The translations under genes and the position numbers were made by a program. Below, in pieces: positions 55,118 to 63,957 of a DNA stretch of 64,000 nucleotides. A model generated the notes under the pieces. The model searched no databases. It had not been told where the DNA came from and worked only from the letters and a program-made list of their open reading frames with translations. How positions within the stretch are numbered: the first letter of the stretch is position 1; each line of letters begins with the position of its first letter. Origin of the DNA: an uncultured Planctomycetota bacterium (GTDB lineage Bacteria; Planctomycetota; Planctomycetia; Gemmatales; HRBIN36); assembly GCA_937944855.1 (NCBI GenBank), contig CALFAY010000013.1, forward strand, positions 1 through 64,000, read 5' to 3'.

Positions 55118-56631
55118 CCGGTACGTCCCCCCAATAGCAAAACCAGAAGCCACACGAGAAACACGACGAACAGCACGGTGAACGCCCCGCCTAATGCACC
55201 GCAGACGACGAGAAACACGTCACGCGACATCGGCAGGCCGAACGGCGCGGGAGGCGGCGGTGGAATCAGAGAGGACGGATCAACAAGTTCGACGTTCACC
55301 ACCGGTATCGCCCTGAGAGGCGCGGATGCCGAATCAGTAGTCGAGGCTTTTTTGACTCCCAATCCGGTCCTTCCAGTTTTCTTTTTCTTGACAACCGCAG
55401 CCACGGAGGGAGGCGGCTTGGCGGAGCGTACGTCCGCAGTCGGCGGAACGGGAAACTGGCCAGTGCCGGCAGATGCCGTCACTGGGCCGGTTAGAGAGGG
55501 CTTTCCCCGTCGTAACGACTCCAGGTACCCGGCCATCTCCTGAGATTCGGGCCGAAAGCGGGCTGCTTCCGCTTCAGTTCCAAGAAGCCGCTTCAAAGCC
55601 TCGCACATCTGGGCCGGCGTCTGAAAGCGTTGTGCGGGATCCTTGGCCAGTAGCTTGTTTACTAGCTGGTTCAGTTCCGCTATCGCCTCGATGCCCAGGT
55701 CTTTGAGCGGGGACGGTGGCTCGGTGGCGTGGAGGACGGCCAGACGGACCGGGTGAGCGTCGCTAAAGGGCGGCTTGCCCGCCAGCATTTGGTAGAGCAC
55801 ACAGCCGAGGCTGTACAGGTCGGACCGGATGTCCGCCTTGCTCGAATCGCGGGCCTGCTCCGGGGCCATGTACTCGGGATTACCGATGATCTCGCCGGGC
55901 CTGGACAGACTTTCGTAAGAGGTTTTTCGCTTGGTTTCGAAAAGCGACCGTCCTAAGCCGATGTCCAGGAGCTTGACCGCGCATTTCCGCGTGGATTCCT
56001 CCGCCGACGGGGCCGGACACAGCATGATGTTTTCCGGACAAAGTTCGCGGTGGACAAGCCCCTTTTCGTGAAGATGCTGCAAACCTTGTCCCAGATAGTA
56101 GGCGATTCGCAACGCTTCCACCGGGGGCAGCCGCTGTCGGGTCTTGAGGATGCTCTTGAGCGTTTCGCCTTCCAGATACTCCATCACGATGTAATGCAGG
56201 CCGTTGCTTTCCCCGTGATGAAAAGTGCGGACGACGTTGGGATGTTCCAACTGTTCCGCCAAATGTACTTCACGTTCGAAGCGTTTGAGGATTTGCGAAT
56301 CGGCAGCCTTAGAGGGCGGCAGCACCTTGATCGCGACGACCTGTCCCGAAGCGTGGACGGCCTTGTACACCCCGGCCAGACGGCCCTTGCCGATGCGGTC
56401 CAGAATCTTGTAATCCCCGAGAAAGAAGTTGTCGGCATACCCGTTGCTTAAAAGAGTCGCCTGATACTCTGTGACCAGACCGTTCTCCACCAGCCAGCGG
56501 GCGAAGGTCTGCGTGTTCTTCTTGTCCCCTGCCTGTTTCTGCCACTTCTCGTAGCACTCCTTGACCTTCTCCACGGGCTGGAGTCGGCTGCGAATCAACA
56601 GGCCGCAGAGGTTCTCGACGCTCAAAGCCAT
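55114..56631 (-). CDS. Ser/Thr kinase-like membrane protein with altered catalytic residues
   Basis: A 505-aa protein with a bacterial PknB-like kinase domain (about 72-345) and one C-terminal membrane helix (VVCGALGGAFTVLFVVFLVW). Lys102 (VVAIKVLPP) and Glu121 of helix C are present, but the catalytic loop reads V-H194-R-E196-L-C198-P-E-N201, so the proton-acceptor Asp is Glu and the following Lys is Cys. The metal motif is D223-I-G rather than DFG. The third Gly of the P-loop is Ala (GKGRLAGVY). It is likely a pseudokinase or a weak kinase. Residues 345-465 are Pro/Ser/Ala-rich. It heads a run with a NagA-like gene by a GTGA overlap. Confidence 0.8.
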   Translation of the reverse strand: MALSVENLCGLLIRSRLQPVEKVKECYEKWQKQAGDKKNTQTFARWLVENGLVTEYQATLLSNGYADNFFLGDYKILDRIGKGRLAGVYKAVHASGQVVAIKVLPPSKAADSQILKRFEREVHLAEQLEHPNVVRTFHHGESNGLHYIVMEYLEGETLKSILKTRQRLPPVEALRIAYYLGQGLQHLHEKGLVHRELCPENIMLCPAPSAEESTRKCAVKLLDIGLGRSLFETKRKTSYESLSRPGEIIGNPEYMAPEQARDSSKADIRSDLYSLGCVLYQMLAGKPPFSDAHPVRLAVLHATEPPSPLKDLGIEAIAELNQLVNKLLAKDPAQRFQTPAQMCEALKRLLGTEAEAARFRPESQEMAGYLESLRRGKPSLTGPVTASAGTGQFPVPPTADVRSAKPPPSVAAVVKKKKTGRTGLGVKKASTTDSASAPLRAIPVVNVELVDPSSLIPPPPPAPFGLPMSRDVFLVVCGALGGAFTVLFVVFLVWLLVLLLGGRTG

Positions 56632-56710
56632 AGCAGCTTCTCGTGAAAGTTCAGCAAGCGGTCACCCTCGGCCGACCGGCTGGGCAGGCGGCAGATATTG
56701 GTGAGTATAA

Positions 56711-57385
56711 ATGCCCCTGAGCGAACTTGCACGACCGAGGAAACCGCCGATGGACCCTAACTTCCGTCGTCCAGTGCGACGCGCCGAACGACTCCTGGAA
56801 AGCGACGTGCCGGAAGATCCCTTCGTCATGTTTGACACTTGGCTCCAGGAAGCTCTTCAGGCCGACTTGTACGAACCCTACGCCATGACGCTGGCCACGG
56901 TCGGCAGCGACGGCGCTCCCTCGGCCCGGATCGTCCTTCTGCGGGGGTTCGACCGTAACGGTTTCACCTTCTTCACCAGCTATGAGGGCCGCAAGGCTGG
57001 GGAGCTGGCGGTCAATCCCCGGGCAGCCTTGGTACTCTACTGGCCGGAACTGGAGCGACAGATTCGTATCGAGGGCCGGGTTGAGAAGACCACCGAGGCC
57101 GAGTCCGACGCCTACTTCGCCAGCCGTCCGGTCGAAAGCCGCTGGGCGGCCTGGGCGGCTCGGCAAAGCTCTGTGTTACCGGATCGGGCCACTCTCGAAC
57201 GGGCGTGGGAGGCGATCAAAGCCCGCTATCCTGATGGCAACGTTCCCCGTCCTGCCAACTGGGGCGGCTACCGCGTCATCCCGCGCAGGATCGAGTTCTG
57301 GCAGGCTGGGCCGCATCGTCTCCACGACCGCTTCCGCTTCACCTGCACGGAAAACGGCTGGATCCGCGAACGCCTTGCGCCGTGA
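56711..57385 (+). CDS. pdxH: Pyridoxamine 5'-phosphate oxidase
   Basis: FMN-dependent last step of pyridoxal phosphate synthesis and salvage. The 224-aa frame has [34 protein letters not shown], the PLP/FMN segments and the C-terminal [10 protein letters not shown]-like and RERLAP ends typical of the family. The start at 56711 is preceded by GGTGAG; an alternative ATG at 56750 has GAGGAAA seven bases upstream and gives 211 aa, equally plausible. It is divergent from the kinase-like gene (79 bp). Confidence 0.93.
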   Translation: MPLSELARPRKPPMDPNFRRPVRRAERLLESDVPEDPFVMFDTWLQEALQADLYEPYAMTLATVGSDGAPSARIVLLRGFDRNGFTFFTSYEGRKAGELAVNPRAALVLYWPELERQIRIEGRVEKTTEAESDAYFASRPVESRWAAWAARQSSVLPDRATLERAWEAIKARYPDGNVPRPANWGGYRVIPRRIEFWQAGPHRLHDRFRFTCTENGWIRERLAP

Positions 57386-57530
57386 TCTCAGTCCTCAGCT
57401 CCGAATTGGCGGGCAAAAAGCGTCGGCATCCCAGGTTGAGTCTCGCAAGAGCCATTGCCATCGGTCCTGCCCCTGGTTACCATGAAGTTCCCAGCTCCGA
57501 TCATCCCGTCCGGGAGGCAGCTTCGCCGCC

Positions 57531-58289
57531 GTGTCCGGATTCGTAGCCGAATTTCAACAGGTTTCCAAACGCTACACGACCGGCGTTTTGGGCCGGTTCG
57601 GCGTGTTGGCCGTGGACGACGTGTCGTTCGCCATCCAAGCCGGAGAAATCTTCGGGTTGCTGGGACCGAACCGCGCCGGCAAGACCACGTTGGTCAAGAT
57701 TCTGCTTTCGCTGTGCCGACCGACCCAGGGGCAAGTCCTCCGTCTGGGCGAACCGACCAGCGATGCCCGGACCCTGGCCCGGGTCGGGTACATGCACGAG
57801 AATCAGGCTTTCCCCCGGTATCTGACTGCCTTTGGCCTGCTAGAGTTCTACGGAGCCTTGAGCTTCGTTCCGCAGGCCGAGTTGCGTCGCCGAATCCCCC
57901 GGCTGCTGGAGCGCGTCGGACTGGCCGACCGTTGCCGGGAACCCATCTCCCGCTTCAGCAAGGGCATGGTCCAACGCCTTGCTCTGGCTCAAGCCCTCAT
58001 CAATGACCCTGATCTGCTGGTGCTCGATGAACCGAGCGAAGGACTGGACCTGAACGGCCGACAACTAGTGCGTGAAGTCGCCCGTGAGATGCGGGACGCC
58101 GGCAAAAGCGTCTTGCTGGTTTCCCATGTCGTTCCCGAGGCGGAGCGGTTGTGCGACCGCCTGGCCGTGTTGGTCGGCGGGCGTATCGCCTATCTCGGCC
58201 CGATCGCCGACTTGCTCCGCGATCCCAACACCGGAAATGCTCGACCTCTGGAACAAGCCCTGCGGGAGTTGTACGCATTTTCGCCATGA
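57531..58289 (+). CDS. ABC transporter ATP-binding protein
   Basis: A 252-aa ATPase subunit of an ABC-2 type exporter. The ABC signature FSKGMVQRLALAQAL, Walker B LLVLDEPSEGLD and switch His (SHVVPEAERL) are intact. The Walker A loop reads GPNRAGKTT, with Arg in place of the usual Gly. It starts with GTG; its ribosome-binding site GGGAGG is twelve bases away. The permease gene overlaps its stop (ATGA), so the two form one transporter. Substrate unknown. Confidence 0.9.
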   Translation: MSGFVAEFQQVSKRYTTGVLGRFGVLAVDDVSFAIQAGEIFGLLGPNRAGKTTLVKILLSLCRPTQGQVLRLGEPTSDARTLARVGYMHENQAFPRYLTAFGLLEFYGALSFVPQAELRRRIPRLLERVGLADRCREPISRFSKGMVQRLALAQALINDPDLLVLDEPSEGLDLNGRQLVREVAREMRDAGKSVLLVSHVVPEAERLCDRLAVLVGGRIAYLGPIADLLRDPNTGNARPLEQALRELYAFSP

Positions 58290-59281
58290 ATCGCGTCGCG
58301 CTGCTGTCTGCGATCCGCTGTCTGCTTCTGGACACGTTCCGGCAGGCCCGGGCGTCCGGCATTTTCTGGCTGATGCTGGCAGTCAGCGGGGTGTGCATCG
58401 CCGTTTGCCTGAGCATGAGGGTCGAGGGAGCGGAAGATCTCGGCGGCGAGGACGCCTCCGGCTTCGTGCCTCGGACGATGCCAGTGGATCCGACCCAGGC
58501 CCAGATGTCCGGCGTAACGCAGGTCCGAGGCCAGCTGCTCATCGGCTTCGGAGCCGTGCGGGTTGATCTGGGACGCGATGCCCATGATGCCGTGCGGCAT
58601 GTGCAGCTCATCCTCGCCGGTGTCGTCGCCGACACTGCTGGCATTCTGCTCATGCTCGTCTGGACGGCGGGCTTCCTGCCATCGTTTCTGGAACCGTCCG
58701 CTGCCTCGGTGCTGCTGGCCAAGCCATTCCCCCGCTGGGCACTGCTTCTGGGAAAATACCTGGGCGTGTTGGTGTTCGTGCTCTTTCAGGCGATGGTGTT
58801 CGTGATCGGCACCTGGGCCGCCCTCGGAATGGGCACCGGCATCTGGGACCCGATCTATCTGATGTGCGTGCCGTTGCTGCTGGTCCACTTCGCCATCTTC
58901 TTCAGCCTCTCGACCCTGCTGGCCGTCACCACCCGCAGCACCATCGTCTGCGTCTTTGGCTCGATCCTGTTCTGGCTGTTGTGCTGGGGCATGAACTACG
59001 GACGGCACATGGTGGTCGGCCTGCCTGATCTGCACGAAGCGGCCAGCGGCATGCGTTTCCTGGTAGAATTGGGCTACTGGATTCTGCCCAAGCCGGCCGA
59101 CCTTGGCCTGCTCCTGTTCGATGCCTTGCAGGCCCACAACTACTTCAGCACGGCCGTCGAGTTCGAGGCGGTCAAGACCCAGGGAGCGTTTTCGCCGGTG
59201 CTTTCGGTGGCCGCCTCGCTCGGCTTCACCGTGGCGGTGCTGGCTCTGGCCTGCTACGAGTTCCAGACGACGGACTATTAG
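58286..59281 (+). CDS. ABC-2 type transporter permease
   Basis: A 331-aa membrane protein with about six helices. ATG 58286 overlaps the stop codon of the ATPase gene. A long loop after the first helix (about 40-100) is acidic and probably outside; the later helices (SAASVLLAKPFPRWALLLGKYLGVL, then VLFQAMVFVIGTWAAL) resemble ABC-2 export permeases of copper/NosY-like type. The final 56 bp overlap the end of the isomerase gene on the other strand. Confidence 0.82.
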   Translation: MNRVALLSAIRCLLLDTFRQARASGIFWLMLAVSGVCIAVCLSMRVEGAEDLGGEDASGFVPRTMPVDPTQAQMSGVTQVRGQLLIGFGAVRVDLGRDAHDAVRHVQLILAGVVADTAGILLMLVWTAGFLPSFLEPSAASVLLAKPFPRWALLLGKYLGVLVFVLFQAMVFVIGTWAALGMGTGIWDPIYLMCVPLLLVHFAIFFSLSTLLAVTTRSTIVCVFGSILFWLLCWGMNYGRHMVVGLPDLHEAASGMRFLVELGYWILPKPADLGLLLFDALQAHNYFSTAVEFEAVKTQGAFSPVLSVAASLGFTVAVLALACYEFQTTDY

Positions 59282-60089
59282 TTTCCCCCATGAGCCGCTG
59301 CACGGCCCGCCATGCCATTGCCGCCACCTGCACGCCGTTGATCTTCCACAACGTCGGGTTGAGCACCTCCACGGACACCCAGCCGTCATACCCGATTCGC
59401 TTCAACTGCTCGAAAACCGGGCCAAGCAGAAAATCGCCGTCCCCGGGCAGAATCCGGTCGGCATCCTGGGCGAATTCCCGCAACGTCCCGGACAGGTCGC
59501 AGACCTGCACATGGAAAAGGAGCTTTGGACTCAACATGCCGAGGTCGTGCAACTTGCTTGGTCCGGTGTGGAAGTGAAACACGTCCAGACAGATGCCGAG
59601 ATTGGGCTGCCGACACGCTTCGACGAGGGCGATCGCGGTTTCCAGCGAGGAGCACCAGCGGGCCTTGGTGTGGAACTCCAGGGCGAGGCGGATGTCGTAG
59701 GCCGCGGCCAACGGGGCGATCTGCTGGAGTGCTTTGCACGCCTGGTCCAGGTAGGCGAGGTCTGCTTTGTCGCAGTAATCAGCCGCGATAATCAGCGTGG
59801 GAATGCCGAGTTCCTGACACAAGCCGAGCCGCCGCTGGAACTGGTCCAGATGTTCCCGCCGCTGTTCGCCCTCGGAAAGCAGCAAACCGCCCTGGCAGGC
59901 TGCTGCAACAGGTCGGACGGCGAATTCCTCCAGCAATTTCCGCGTCTGCTCAGCGCTGAATTGACGGCGATGGTCTTCCAGCTTGGTAAGCCAGACTTCG
60001 ATGGCGTTGCAGCCGGCCTCGGCGTAGGCGGCGATGTCGGCGGCGAAGTGGGCGGGCAGGGTCAGGGTCTGGCTAAGGCACGGCTTCAT
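59226..60089 (-). CDS. Sugar phosphate isomerase/epimerase-like TIM barrel
   Basis: A 287-aa TIM-barrel protein of the AP-endonuclease-2 / xylose-isomerase-like family. Putative metal ligands are Glu in LALEFHTK, Asp and His in CLDVFHFHTGP, His in HVQVCDL and Glu in SVEVLNP. Members isomerise or epimerise sugars or inositols. It overlaps the end of the ABC permease gene by 56 bp, and its start overlaps the end of the flippase-like gene by 17 bp. The substrate is unknown. Confidence 0.85.
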   Translation of the reverse strand: MKPCLSQTLTLPAHFAADIAAYAEAGCNAIEVWLTKLEDHRRQFSAEQTRKLLEEFAVRPVAAACQGGLLLSEGEQRREHLDQFQRRLGLCQELGIPTLIIAADYCDKADLAYLDQACKALQQIAPLAAAYDIRLALEFHTKARWCSSLETAIALVEACRQPNLGICLDVFHFHTGPSKLHDLGMLSPKLLFHVQVCDLSGTLREFAQDADRILPGDGDFLLGPVFEQLKRIGYDGWVSVEVLNPTLWKINGVQVAAMAWRAVQRLMGETNSPSSGTRSRPEPAPPR

Positions 60090-61164
60090 CGAGTCCTCGG
60101 GGCATGGGGTTGAGCGAAGCAGCGGGCACGGCTCCTCCGTTGCCGTTCGGCTCCCGCTCCGCCTCCACCATCATTCTTCGCACCGTGGACCGCAAAGGCA
60201 GGTAGAAAATCAGACCGAGCAAGGCGATGGCGTAAGCGACGGTTCTCTCGGCCAGCCGCGCCAAGGCCCCACGAGCCTCCAGCATCGGATCGCCCCCGAC
60301 CAGCGTGTACAGCTTGCCGAACAGAAACTCCCCGACGCCGAGGTTTCCAGGGGTGAGGGGAACAGACTCGGCGACCATGCCCACCGGCACGATCAGCCAT
60401 TGTTGGTACAAAACCGGGACCGGCGGTGGCACCGCCAGTGAAGCGAAGTAGAAGCTGAGCACGAAGCCGACGTGTCCGATCATCGCCAGAAAGAACGCTC
60501 CTCCCACGGCAGGCAGCTTGTCCCGGTACATCCGCGCGGCCCGCAGCAGTTCGGCAAGTATCCGCCCGACCCAGGGCAGATGTTCCAGCCTGTCGCTGAG
60601 CCGGTGCATCCACGGCAGCACGAGGAACATCAGGCCGCCGCCCACCAGCGACGCCACACACACGCCCCACACGAAGATCACAATCCACCGCAGCGGCTTC
60701 TGGCCGTTGGCATCCGTAACAAGTCCGGTTTCGTTCCAAAAGAGCAGACCAGCGATCCCGGCGAGAAACAACAGTCCGATCAGACCGATGACCCGATCCA
60801 CGACGATCGTGCTGACGGCCACGGTCCGCCGCGACTGTTCCCGGGCCAGCAGGCCGGCCTTGACCAGATCGCCGCCCACGGAGCCGGGCAAAAAGGCATT
60901 GAAGAATTGCCCGATGAAGCCAAGCCGAGCGGCATCCAGGAGAGTGAATGGCAGTTCCTGAGCACGGACCAGGACGAACCAGCGGAGGAAGGTCAGCAAC
61001 AGACCAGCGAAGAAACACAGGGCGGCGACGAGCATCGGCCAGAGCTTGAAACGGCCGCCTTCCGCGATCATCTCCTGGATCTTGGGCCAGTTGACATACA
61101 GCAGCAGGATCAGGATGGCGAAACCGAGCAGCCATTTGGCTGCCCGCCAGGCGATGCGTTTCAT
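60073..61164 (-). CDS. Lysylphosphatidylglycerol-synthase-type membrane protein (flippase-like)
   Basis: A 363-aa protein with about eight membrane helices of the LPG_synthase_TM / AglD2 family (FNAFLPGSVGGDLVKAGLL and PLTPGNLGVGEFLFGKLY are the family's hallmark segments). It lacks the C-terminal synthetase domain of MprF, so it is the translocase part only. Presumed role is moving a lipid or lipid-linked sugar. It is coupled to the TIM-barrel gene, which follows it with overlap. ATG 61164 lies next to a divergent region that contains three TTGTC copies. Confidence 0.85.
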   Translation of the reverse strand: MKRIAWRAAKWLLGFAILILLLYVNWPKIQEMIAEGGRFKLWPMLVAALCFFAGLLLTFLRWFVLVRAQELPFTLLDAARLGFIGQFFNAFLPGSVGGDLVKAGLLAREQSRRTVAVSTIVVDRVIGLIGLLFLAGIAGLLFWNETGLVTDANGQKPLRWIVIFVWGVCVASLVGGGLMFLVLPWMHRLSDRLEHLPWVGRILAELLRAARMYRDKLPAVGGAFFLAMIGHVGFVLSFYFASLAVPPPVPVLYQQWLIVPVGMVAESVPLTPGNLGVGEFLFGKLYTLVGGDPMLEARGALARLAERTVAYAIALLGLIFYLPLRSTVRRMMVEAEREPNGNGGAVPAASLNPMPRGLDEAVP

Positions 61165-61262
61165 GGCGTCATTGTCACAGGATTGTCATTGTCCGTCCAC
61201 TGGTATGCCATACAGAGCGCCCATATGTTGAACCGTAATCTACGCGCGGAGGAACTATCCCC

Positions 61263-63365
61263 ATGAGTTCAATCCGAGCCTTGCCTTCCTTTGCTATCCT
61301 GATCGCCGCGGCCGCAAGCGTTACCCTCAGCGGCGCTCAGGCCCCTCCCAGGCCGAAGTTAGAATACGTCAAAAAACCGACCCGGCACGAAACCATTGTC
61401 GCCACCTTCCAGGCATCCGGGCTGCCCGACTTCTCCGGCAAGTGGTACATCCTCGGCCCATTCGACAATGCTGGAGGCACCGGCTTCCATACCGTCTATC
61501 CCCCCGAACGTCAGGTGGACCTGTCGGCCCGCTACGCGGACAAGAATGGCAAGCCGATCCGCTGGCAGGAGTTCCGCCAGTTCCGCCTCGACCAGGTCGT
61601 GAATCTGGCCGTCTTCGACGAACGGGAGCACGTCTGCTGTTACCTCTACACCGAGATCACCGCCAAGGAGCCGACCACGCTGACATTGTCGCTGGGCAGC
61701 GATGACGGCGTGATCCTGTGGAGCAATGGGCAGAAGGTGCATGAGAACAACGTCCACCGGGCAGCCGCCCCCGATCAGGACCGGGTACAAGTGGTCTTGC
61801 AGCCGGGAAGGAACACGCTGTTGGTCAAGATCTGCAATGACGACGGGTTATGGAGCTTTTACTTGCGGCCGGAGTTTCCGGGCGGATTGGAATCGGCCTT
61901 CCGAGCCAGACTCGATCGCGACTTCGCCGGGAAACCAGCTAATCCGCTGCTTGCCGCTGAGGCTCGGCACTACCGTATTTTCACCCAGTTTATCCCGGCG
62001 GAGATCGTGCTTGAAGTCGGCGGGCTGGCCATTCGTCCGGACGGCAAGATGCTCTGCTGCACCCGCCGCGGCGAGATCTGGCTCATCAGCGGCCACGATT
62101 CCGATGATCCGTCGCAGATCGACTTCAAGCGGTTCGCCTCGGGCCTCCATGAACCGTTGGGACTGTGCGTCGAGGGGCGGGATGTGTATGTCGTGCAGCG
62201 GCCGGAGTTGACCCGCATCGTGGACCGGGACGGCGACGACGCGGCGGACGAGTTCATCACAGTTTGCGATGCCTGGGGCGTGTCGGGGGATTATCACGAA
62301 TTCGCGTTCGGACCGGCGCGTGATCGGCAAGGCAATTTCTACGTCACGCTCAACGTCGGCTTCGGCGGCGGGCATCAGGCCAAGGCCCCGTGGCGGGGCT
62401 GGTGCGTGAAAATCACGCCGAAAGGCGAACTGATTCCGTATGCCGCCGGGCTGCGCTCCCCCAACGGCGTCAACTTCAGCCCGGAAGGCGACTTGTTCTA
62501 CTGCGACAATCAGGGGGAATGGGTGGCGACGTGCAAGATGCATCACGTCCGTCCCGGCGACTACTACGGCCATCCCGCTGGACTGCGGTATGCCCGTTTC
62601 TCTCCGTTCGCCGACCGCCTGCCTCCCGAGAATCATCCCAGCGGCATGCTCTACGACGGTCAACCCGGATCCAATGGCGTCCGCGGCATGCCTCCGGTCA
62701 CGCCTCCTGCGATCTGGTTCCCCTACGGCCGCATGGGCAAATCGGCCAGCGAGCCGGTCTGGGACACGACCCAGGGCAAGTTCGGGCCGTTCGCCGGACA
62801 GTGCTTCGTCGGCGATCAAACCCAGGCGATGATTATGCGGGTGTTTCTGGAAAAAGTGGACGGAACCTATCAGGGAGCGTGCTTCCCGTTCCGCAGCGGC
62901 TTCGAGTGCGGCATCAACCGCATGGTCTTCGGACCCGACGGCAGTCTCCATGTCGGCATGACCAACCGCGGGTGGGGTTCAGTCGGCGGTCGGCCGTATG
63001 GCCTGCAACGGGTCGTGTACACCGGTGTGCTGCCGTTCGAGATTCACAGCATGAGCCTGACGCCGACCGGCTTCGAGTTGACGTTCACCAAGCCGCTCGG
63101 ACCCGACGCCGAGAAGGCCCGTTTCAACCTCCAGTCGCACACCTACCACTACTGGAGCACCTACGGTTCGCCGGAGGAGGACCGCCGACCGGAGCGAATC
63201 ACACGGACGAGCATTTGCGAAGACCGAACGAAGGTCCGGCTCGACGTGGCCCGATTGACCATCGGACGGGTGTATGAGTTGCACGTCGAAGGGTTGAAGG
63301 CTGCCGACGGCGACGCTTTGCTGCACCCCGAGGCGTACTACACGCTCAACCGCCTGCGAAACTAG
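61263..63365 (+). CDS. Exported beta-sandwich / beta-propeller (sorbosone-dehydrogenase-like) protein
   Basis: A 700-aa protein with a signal peptide (1-26). An N-terminal beta-sandwich (about 35-215; SLGSDDGVILWSNGQKVHEN resembles the PA14-like fold) is followed by a beta-propeller (about 240-570; VGGLAIRPDGKMLCCTRRGEIW, LRSPNGVNFSPEGDLFYCDNQGEW) of the glucose/sorbosone dehydrogenase-like type seen in planctomycetes, and a C-terminal Ig-like segment. GGAGGA lies nine bases before ATG 61263. No CxxCH is present. Likely periplasmic; any PQQ or substrate is not visible. Confidence 0.78.
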   Translation: MSSIRALPSFAILIAAAASVTLSGAQAPPRPKLEYVKKPTRHETIVATFQASGLPDFSGKWYILGPFDNAGGTGFHTVYPPERQVDLSARYADKNGKPIRWQEFRQFRLDQVVNLAVFDEREHVCCYLYTEITAKEPTTLTLSLGSDDGVILWSNGQKVHENNVHRAAAPDQDRVQVVLQPGRNTLLVKICNDDGLWSFYLRPEFPGGLESAFRARLDRDFAGKPANPLLAAEARHYRIFTQFIPAEIVLEVGGLAIRPDGKMLCCTRRGEIWLISGHDSDDPSQIDFKRFASGLHEPLGLCVEGRDVYVVQRPELTRIVDRDGDDAADEFITVCDAWGVSGDYHEFAFGPARDRQGNFYVTLNVGFGGGHQAKAPWRGWCVKITPKGELIPYAAGLRSPNGVNFSPEGDLFYCDNQGEWVATCKMHHVRPGDYYGHPAGLRYARFSPFADRLPPENHPSGMLYDGQPGSNGVRGMPPVTPPAIWFPYGRMGKSASEPVWDTTQGKFGPFAGQCFVGDQTQAMIMRVFLEKVDGTYQGACFPFRSGFECGINRMVFGPDGSLHVGMTNRGWGSVGGRPYGLQRVVYTGVLPFEIHSMSLTPTGFELTFTKPLGPDAEKARFNLQSHTYHYWSTYGSPEEDRRPERITRTSICEDRTKVRLDVARLTIGRVYELHVEGLKAADGDALLHPEAYYTLNRLRN

Positions 63366-63379
63366 CACAGGCACATCCG

Positions 63380-63748
63380 TCAGCGCCCATTGGGCACATA
63401 CGGCGTCGGCTTGGCATACTGCTGTTGCTGAGCCGTCGGAGGTCGTTCGACAACCCCCGGAGGCGGGGTGGTGCCGTTGGGAGCGGCCATGACCGGGCCG
63501 GGCACGCTGCCATTGGGAACGTTGAGAATCGGCGCGTTAGCGACGACGCTGCTGCCGGCCGTCACGCTGCCGCACCCGTTGCACGAGGGACACGGGGCAC
63601 AGCAAGGAATCGGTTCGTAATAGGTCGGCCGGAAGGAGGACCAATCGAACCAACCGCTAAACCAAGGATGCGAGCAGCAGTCGTAACCGCAACCGCTCAG
63701 CCCCGAAGCCAGTGCCAGACCTACCAACCAACCTCGCCAGCGGAACAT
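63380..63748 (-). CDS. Small Cys- and Pro-rich lipoprotein
   Basis: ATG 63748 follows AGGAG and gives 122 aa. The signal peptide ends in a lipobox (LALASGLSGC), so it is an acylated lipoprotein. After it come a Cys/Trp-rich stretch with CCSHPWF and CCAPCPSCNGCG and a Pro/Gly/Asn-rich tail. Cys pairs could bind metal or form disulfides. No family recognised. The stop faces that of the previous plus-strand gene at 14 bp. Confidence 0.75.
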   Translation of the reverse strand: MFRWRGWLVGLALASGLSGCGYDCCSHPWFSGWFDWSSFRPTYYEPIPCCAPCPSCNGCGSVTAGSSVVANAPILNVPNGSVPGPVMAAPNGTTPPPGVVERPPTAQQQQYAKPTPYVPNGR

Positions 63749-63957
63749 GGAAGTGCTCCTGTTGAGTAACAATTCACCTCTAGCATGACGTGAAGAACTT
63801 TTGAGTCAAACCAGCTTGAATCCTTCCTCCGCAGATTGCCGGGATGGCCGCAGGCGCTCTCGGCAAACTCGTCTTGCTGCGATTGGGCCGCACCGTTAGC
63901 ATTTTCACGGCCTTTGGCGGACCTCGGCTTACTTTCAAGGAAGAAAGGACTTCAGCC

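Noticed and set aside
61171-61213. Repeated TTGTC and a GTATG-C-CATAC palindrome in the flippase/propeller divergent region
   Set aside because: Short and not regularly spaced; no clear promoter or operator geometry.
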